DNA of 64,000 nucleotides from Verrucomicrobiaceae bacterium (GTDB lineage Bacteria; Verrucomicrobiota; Verrucomicrobiia; Verrucomicrobiales; Verrucomicrobiaceae), in contig CANGYJ010000003.1 in assembly GCA_947458455.1 (NCBI GenBank), positions 124,001-188,000 on the forward strand, written 5' to 3'. Shown here piece by piece: positions 60,329-64,000 of this stretch. The first letter of the stretch is position 1, and each line of letters starts with the position of its first letter. Below the pieces are notes generated by a model. The model did no database searches, was not told where the DNA came from, and was given only the letters and a program-made list of their open reading frames with translations. The translations under genes and the position numbers were made by a program.

Positions 60329-60751
60329 ATGCTCAAAGAATTCAAACAGTTCATCCTCAAAGGCAATGTCGTCGATCTCTCCACCGGTGTGATCATCGGC
60401 GCAGCCTTTGGCACTATCGTCACCGCCTTCACCAAGGGGATCGTTGAGCCCATTCTTCGGCTGCCCGGCGGCGGTGGTGACATGGGAAAAGGCCTGGCTT
60501 GGAAGATCGGCACTTACGTCGATGAAAAAGGAGCCACCGTGGCAAACAACATCGACGTCGGGATCATCATCAATGCCTTTATCGGCTTTTTGATCACGGC
60601 AGCGGTGATCTTCTTTGTGATCGTGAAGCCCGCCAACAAGCTCATGGCTCTGAAGAAGAAGGAGGAGGAGGAGGCCGCCGCGCCGCCTCCTCCTGCTCCA
60701 GCCGCGGACATTGTCCTCCTCACCGAGATCCGCGATCTGCTGAAAAAGTAG
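60329..60751 (+). CDS. mscL: Large-conductance mechanosensitive channel
   Basis: 140 residues with two membrane helices (VVDLSTGVIIGAAFGTIVTA, GIIINAFIGFLITAAVIFFV) and the typical start MLKEFKQFILKGNVVDL. The C-terminal end has an unusual E/A/P-rich linker before the final amphipathic helix. It releases solutes under hypo-osmotic shock. Confidence 0.96.
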   Translation: MLKEFKQFILKGNVVDLSTGVIIGAAFGTIVTAFTKGIVEPILRLPGGGGDMGKGLAWKIGTYVDEKGATVANNIDVGIIINAFIGFLITAAVIFFVIVKPANKLMALKKKEEEEAAAPPPPAPAADIVLLTEIRDLLKK

Positions 60752-60830
60752 CTCGTTGGTCCATCCGACCTCTCTCCGCCGATGTCGGCGCTTGATCTCG
60801 CCCCTGTCCTGATTCAGACCTGCATTCACC

Positions 60831-61643
60831 ATGTGGACCCCCATCAAAACCTTCACCGACATCAAGCTGGAAAAAACCAGCGACGGCATCGCCAAGATCA
60901 CCATCAACCGGCCGGAGGTGCGCAATGCCTTCCGGCCGCTGACCGTTCGAGAGATGCTGGAGGCCTTTGACATCGTGCATGAGGACCGTGATGTCGGCGT
61001 CATCATCCTCTGCGGTGAAGGCCCCCTGGCCTTCTGCAGCGGTGGCGATCAAAAAGTGCGTGGAGAGGCCGGCTATGTGGGCGATGACGGTGTGCCACGC
61101 CTCAACATCCTCGATGTGCAGCGGAAGATCCGCACGCTGCCGAAGCCCGTCGTGGCCATGGTGGCAGGCTATGCCATCGGTGGCGGGCATGTGCTGCATG
61201 TCGTGTGTGATCTCAGCATCGCCGCGGATAACGCGAAGTTTGGCCAGACCGGCCCCAAAGTCGGCAGCTTCGATGGTGGCCTTGGCTCCAGCTACCTAGC
61301 CCGTATCGTGGGGCAAAAGAAGGCGCGGGAGATTTGGTATCTCTGCCGCCAATATGATGCCCAGCAGGCGCTGGACATGGGCCTCGTCAACAAGGTCGTC
61401 CCACTCGCCGAGCTGGAGACGGAGACGATTCAATGGTGCCGTGAGATGCTCCAGCACTCCCCCATGGCTCTGCGCTGCCTCAAAGCCTGCCTCAACGCCG
61501 ATTGCGATGGTCAGATGGGCCTGCTCGATCTCGCCGGCAATGCCACGCTCCTTTATTACATGAGCGAAGAAGCCCAGGAGGGCAAAAAAGCCTTCGTCGA
61601 GAAACGAAAGCCGGACTTCTCGCAGTTCCCGCGTTATCCGTGA
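60831..61643 (+). CDS. menB: 1,4-dihydroxy-2-naphthoyl-CoA synthase
   Basis: The 270-residue crotonase-fold protein has the MenB features [48 protein letters not shown] and a C-terminal [19 protein letters not shown]. It closes the naphthoquinone ring in menaquinone synthesis. The next gene overlaps its stop (TGATG at 61641). Confidence 0.95.
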   Translation: MWTPIKTFTDIKLEKTSDGIAKITINRPEVRNAFRPLTVREMLEAFDIVHEDRDVGVIILCGEGPLAFCSGGDQKVRGEAGYVGDDGVPRLNILDVQRKIRTLPKPVVAMVAGYAIGGGHVLHVVCDLSIAADNAKFGQTGPKVGSFDGGLGSSYLARIVGQKKAREIWYLCRQYDAQQALDMGLVNKVVPLAELETETIQWCREMLQHSPMALRCLKACLNADCDGQMGLLDLAGNATLLYYMSEEAQEGKKAFVEKRKPDFSQFPRYP

Positions 61644-62347
61644 TGACCATGCGCTCCTCGTTTCTAATCCTGCTGGGCTTTTGGAACTTTGTGAGCGTGG
61701 GCCTCGCTAGCACGCTGGACGCCATCACCTTTGCCACCGTTCCAGGCAAGCTCTTCATGCCCGTCCATGAAGCCATCGATGAACTCGACTGGGAAATCGT
61801 CCGGGATGCACAATGCCACGTCACCCGCTTAAATACCCTGGAACTACGCCCCGGCATGCTTCGGCAGTTGGTGGATGGCACGGAACTGGTCAGCACCGAG
61901 CAACTCGCCACCGCAGGGGCCGTCGTCGCGGCTATGAACGCCGAAGGGGAGGTGAAAGTAGGTGGCTTCTTTCATGGCTTCACGCTGCGCGCCGGAGCGC
62001 AACGGGTGGAGGTGAGCCTGAAAAACCAGCGCCTCAAAGGCTGGCAGGGAGAGCGCCTCGTGCTCGAAACGAAAATCAGCTCCGGACGCAACGGTGCCAC
62101 CCCCGCCGGGAAATTCCACGCCGGCCCCTACCGCTCCAAGCTGCATTTTTCCAGCCTCTACAACAACGCCCCCATGCCCTGGAGCGTGCAGCTCCACCGC
62201 CACATCTTCATCCACGGCTTCAGCAGCGTGCCGGACTATCCCGCCTCCCACGGCTGCATCCGCATGCCCCTCACCAGCGGCAATCCAGCCCGCTTCTTCT
62301 ATGAATGGGTGCTCTCCGGCACGCCCGTGAGTGTGACGAAGGATTGA
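61643..62347 (+). CDS. Secreted L,D-transpeptidase
   Basis: 234 residues with a signal peptide ([20 protein letters not shown]) and a YkuD domain with the catalytic set IHGFSSVPDYPASHGCIRMP (His and Cys). It forms 3-3 cross-links or attaches proteins to peptidoglycan. The start overlaps the menB stop, so the two are coupled. Confidence 0.88.
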   Translation: MTMRSSFLILLGFWNFVSVGLASTLDAITFATVPGKLFMPVHEAIDELDWEIVRDAQCHVTRLNTLELRPGMLRQLVDGTELVSTEQLATAGAVVAAMNAEGEVKVGGFFHGFTLRAGAQRVEVSLKNQRLKGWQGERLVLETKISSGRNGATPAGKFHAGPYRSKLHFSSLYNNAPMPWSVQLHRHIFIHGFSSVPDYPASHGCIRMPLTSGNPARFFYEWVLSGTPVSVTKD

Positions 62348-62775
62348 TGCCAAGCCACCCTCTGAGCTGCTTTTGTTGCCTCATTCTCAACACACCGACC
62401 ACCGTGTGTGCAGTCTGAACCACGAAGATAATGGCCCGTGGGTTGGAGTGTTCGAAAAGTTAGGAAGAGCTGATCCGCCGGGTTTGCAGACCGTGAAGTA
62501 ACGGGCTACGAAGCCCGCATCATGCCATGGAAAACATCGAATCCTCCCGGCGGTGAAAGGGACCTTTACGCGTGCTCCCTCTACCCGGCGAGGCGTGGTC
62601 GAAGGGTTTTCGAGCTGTTCCGGGGAGAGGGCTGGGGTGAGGGGCTACGCCGAGTTTGCAAACACGGCCAAGGCAGCGGCGAACCTCGAATGCCATGCGC
62701 CTCGCCCGTTCTGTCTCATGGCATCTACCCGCCGCCCGATCGTAACGTCTTTCGATCACCAAACCAGGCATTGCA
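62348..62775. other. Gene-free stretch with short repeats
   Basis: 428 bases without a supported gene. It holds a small hairpin CGGGCT-ACGA-AGCCCG (62502-62517) and the block GGGGAGAGGGCTGGGGTGAG (62620-62641), a motif common in dispersed bacterial repeats. Nothing else is recognised. Confidence 0.5.
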
Positions 62776-64000
62776 TCATTTGATCTGATACATCGTCGGA
62801 CGCCCCGGGAACGTTGAGCTGCTTTTGGTGAGTGTCCGCACGAGACGGGACACCTGACGCCCGGCGAGGTCATACGCCTGAATTTCACAGATAAAGCTGC
62901 TGAGCAGGCCATGCCGCACGCCGGCGGCGGTGCTGGTTTCGTTGGACCACGCTCCATCTTGCCGAACGATGGCGGTTCCGAGCACCTCACGTCTAGGCGT
63001 CATGATTTTAACCTGGAAGCCCGGCTGACCTGTGCCCAGAAACTGGGGGAACAATCCTTGGGAATGGACCCACGCGTTGGTCAGCTTCAAAGCGGCGGGG
63101 GTAGGGCGGGCGTCGATCTGGTAGTACACGGCATCCGAAGAGTTGCCCAGGGTGTCTGTGGCGGTGATTTTCCACAGCTCGGGGTTGTAAAAATTCCAGG
63201 CAAAGGGCGCGGTGATAAACTGCCAGCTTCCACTATTCGAAGCCTGTACCGATCCTTTAAAATTGCCAGCGTCATCCGTCAGGGTCACGATGGCACGCGG
63301 CTCCGTGCTTCCGCGCAGAAGTTTTCCTCCGCCGGCCTCCCAGTCTTGCGAGATTCCCCCGACGACTGGAGGCGTCCGTTCGACGCGGAGAGTGACGCTG
63401 GTGCTGGCCACGCCGTAACAGTTGTCCGTGACGAAATAGCCCTCCACCCTGTTTTCATTCCCGCCGTAGGGTGGTTTTTCTCCCAACGGGATGACACGGC
63501 AATAGATTCGGTTGGGATACTCCCCATCCGCGCCCGCGCCAACCCAGTCCCCGGGCAGATTGAGGGTAAGCTCCCCGAGGTTACTTTGTTCTTTGGACAC
63601 GACGATCTTCAGCGTGGGGGCGATCCACGATGGATAATAAATACCCGGCAGGGTTCTGGCTCCCGTGGGGAAAAGGTAAATCTCCTCCCCTTCATCGAAG
63701 GGCTTGCCACGGCTGGACAGCGATAGTCTGACCTGCCCATTTTTGACGAGAACAGCGGCTCCATCAGGCCGCTGAGACGATAAGATGTAGTTTCCAATCG
63801 CGACCAAGCCCAGCTTTTGCATGGCGCAAACCGGTGATTTCTGAAGAAGGTCGGCAAATCTTCGAGCGTCGTTGTAGGCCGCTTCATCTTGGATGATGCC
63901 AATGAAAAGCGAGACCGCCGATACAAAGGTTCCGATGACGGAGAAGGCCATGGCACCGATCGAAAACACTGCCGAGATGCCCAGGGCGATGCCAACGGTC
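62776..64000 (-). CDS. Ig-like-domain surface protein, partial (5' end outside the window)
   Basis: The frame is open to the window edge. The visible 408 residues start with TVGIALGISAVFSIGAMAFS, part of a hydrophobic segment, then a beta-rich part with bacterial Ig-like blocks (VTLRVERTPPVVGGISQDW, GSTEPRAIVTLTDDAGNFKG, WKITATDTLGNSSDAVYYQI). The repeated theme of 'D-x-x-G-N' and 'A-x-D' fits cadherin/Ig-like folds of surface proteins. Role unknown. Confidence 0.6.
   Translation of the reverse strand, partial: TVGIALGISAVFSIGAMAFSVIGTFVSAVSLFIGIIQDEAAYNDARRFADLLQKSPVCAMQKLGLVAIGNYILSSQRPDGAAVLVKNGQVRLSLSSRGKPFDEGEEIYLFPTGARTLPGIYYPSWIAPTLKIVVSKEQSNLGELTLNLPGDWVGAGADGEYPNRIYCRVIPLGEKPPYGGNENRVEGYFVTDNCYGVASTSVTLRVERTPPVVGGISQDWEAGGGKLLRGSTEPRAIVTLTDDAGNFKGSVQASNSGSWQFITAPFAWNFYNPELWKITATDTLGNSSDAVYYQIDARPTPAALKLTNAWVHSQGLFPQFLGTGQPGFQVKIMTPRREVLGTAIVRQDGAWSNETSTAAGVRHGLLSSFICEIQAYDLAGRQVSRLVRTLTKSSSTFPGRPTMYQIK

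Overview
This 64 kb window is GC-rich chromosomal DNA (roughly 60% G+C by eye). It most likely comes from a member of the Verrucomicrobiota close to Verrucomicrobiaceae/Prosthecobacter. The evidence is a PVC-type giant dehydrogenase/haem-binding protein, DUF1080 hydrolase, secreted PQQ-like propeller, bacterial ceramidase-like and acetylxylan-esterase-like proteins, a membrane pyrophosphatase, and the scattered palindromic intergenic repeats typical of that phylum. The species assignment is inference. No rRNA, CRISPR array, integrase or complete insertion sequence was seen.

Layout. 1-5.5 kb: end of pyrD, a thioesterase, an esterase, tRNA-Leu(AAG), a two-domain DUF1080 protein and a kinase-like gene with a small overlapping partner frame. 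5.5-15.2 kb: malQ, an outer-membrane protein, secreted proteins, a vanadium haloperoxidase, duplicated fragments of malQ and of a secreted-protein gene, a broken DUF2199 gene and a sugar/aminoglycoside-kinase-like gene. 15.5-30.7 kb: PVC dehydrogenase, PPK2 polyphosphate kinase, tRNA-Tyr, nspC (polyamine synthesis) carrying a 729-bp in-frame insertion, an operon of three related secreted proteins plus a polysaccharide deacetylase, obg, gap, an MFS relic and a PIG-L deacetylase. 30.9-50.9 kb: tRNA-Val, ceramidase-like and GH10-like enzymes, an AAA/DUF4143 ATPase with a broken mazE, a truncated isochorismatase-SGNH gene, PIN-TRAM and pentapeptide proteins, an NtrC-type regulator, a metalloprotease with a PKD domain, a fused cobA-hemD gene, a PQQ-like propeller, an HlyD adaptor, a thioredoxin-like protein and the membrane pyrophosphatase. 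50.9-59.5 kb: a type I restriction-modification island on the minus strand. 59.6-64 kb: HAD phosphatase, mscL, menB, L,D-transpeptidase and a partial Ig-like protein.

The most interesting signal is a family of kinase-like proteins related to those in phage and mobile-element polyvalent proteins. It occurs three times here in very different settings: alone (4621-5301), inserted in frame inside nspC (21759-22487), and inside the restriction operon just upstream of hsdR (53849-54541). Each copy has a small open frame overlapping its 5' end. The restriction operon reads hsdM, hsdS, XRE-ImmA/IrrE, PIN, kinase-like, hsdR, so three accessory genes sit between the specificity and restriction subunits.

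The window also holds many broken genes: hsdM, the PIN gene and mazE each carry an apparent one-base frameshift, and the DUF2199, DUF4239 and MFS genes carry larger lesions. The single-base cases could be real decay or consensus errors in short homopolymers. I had no tools, so all family names are by motif recognition and all boundaries were read by eye.
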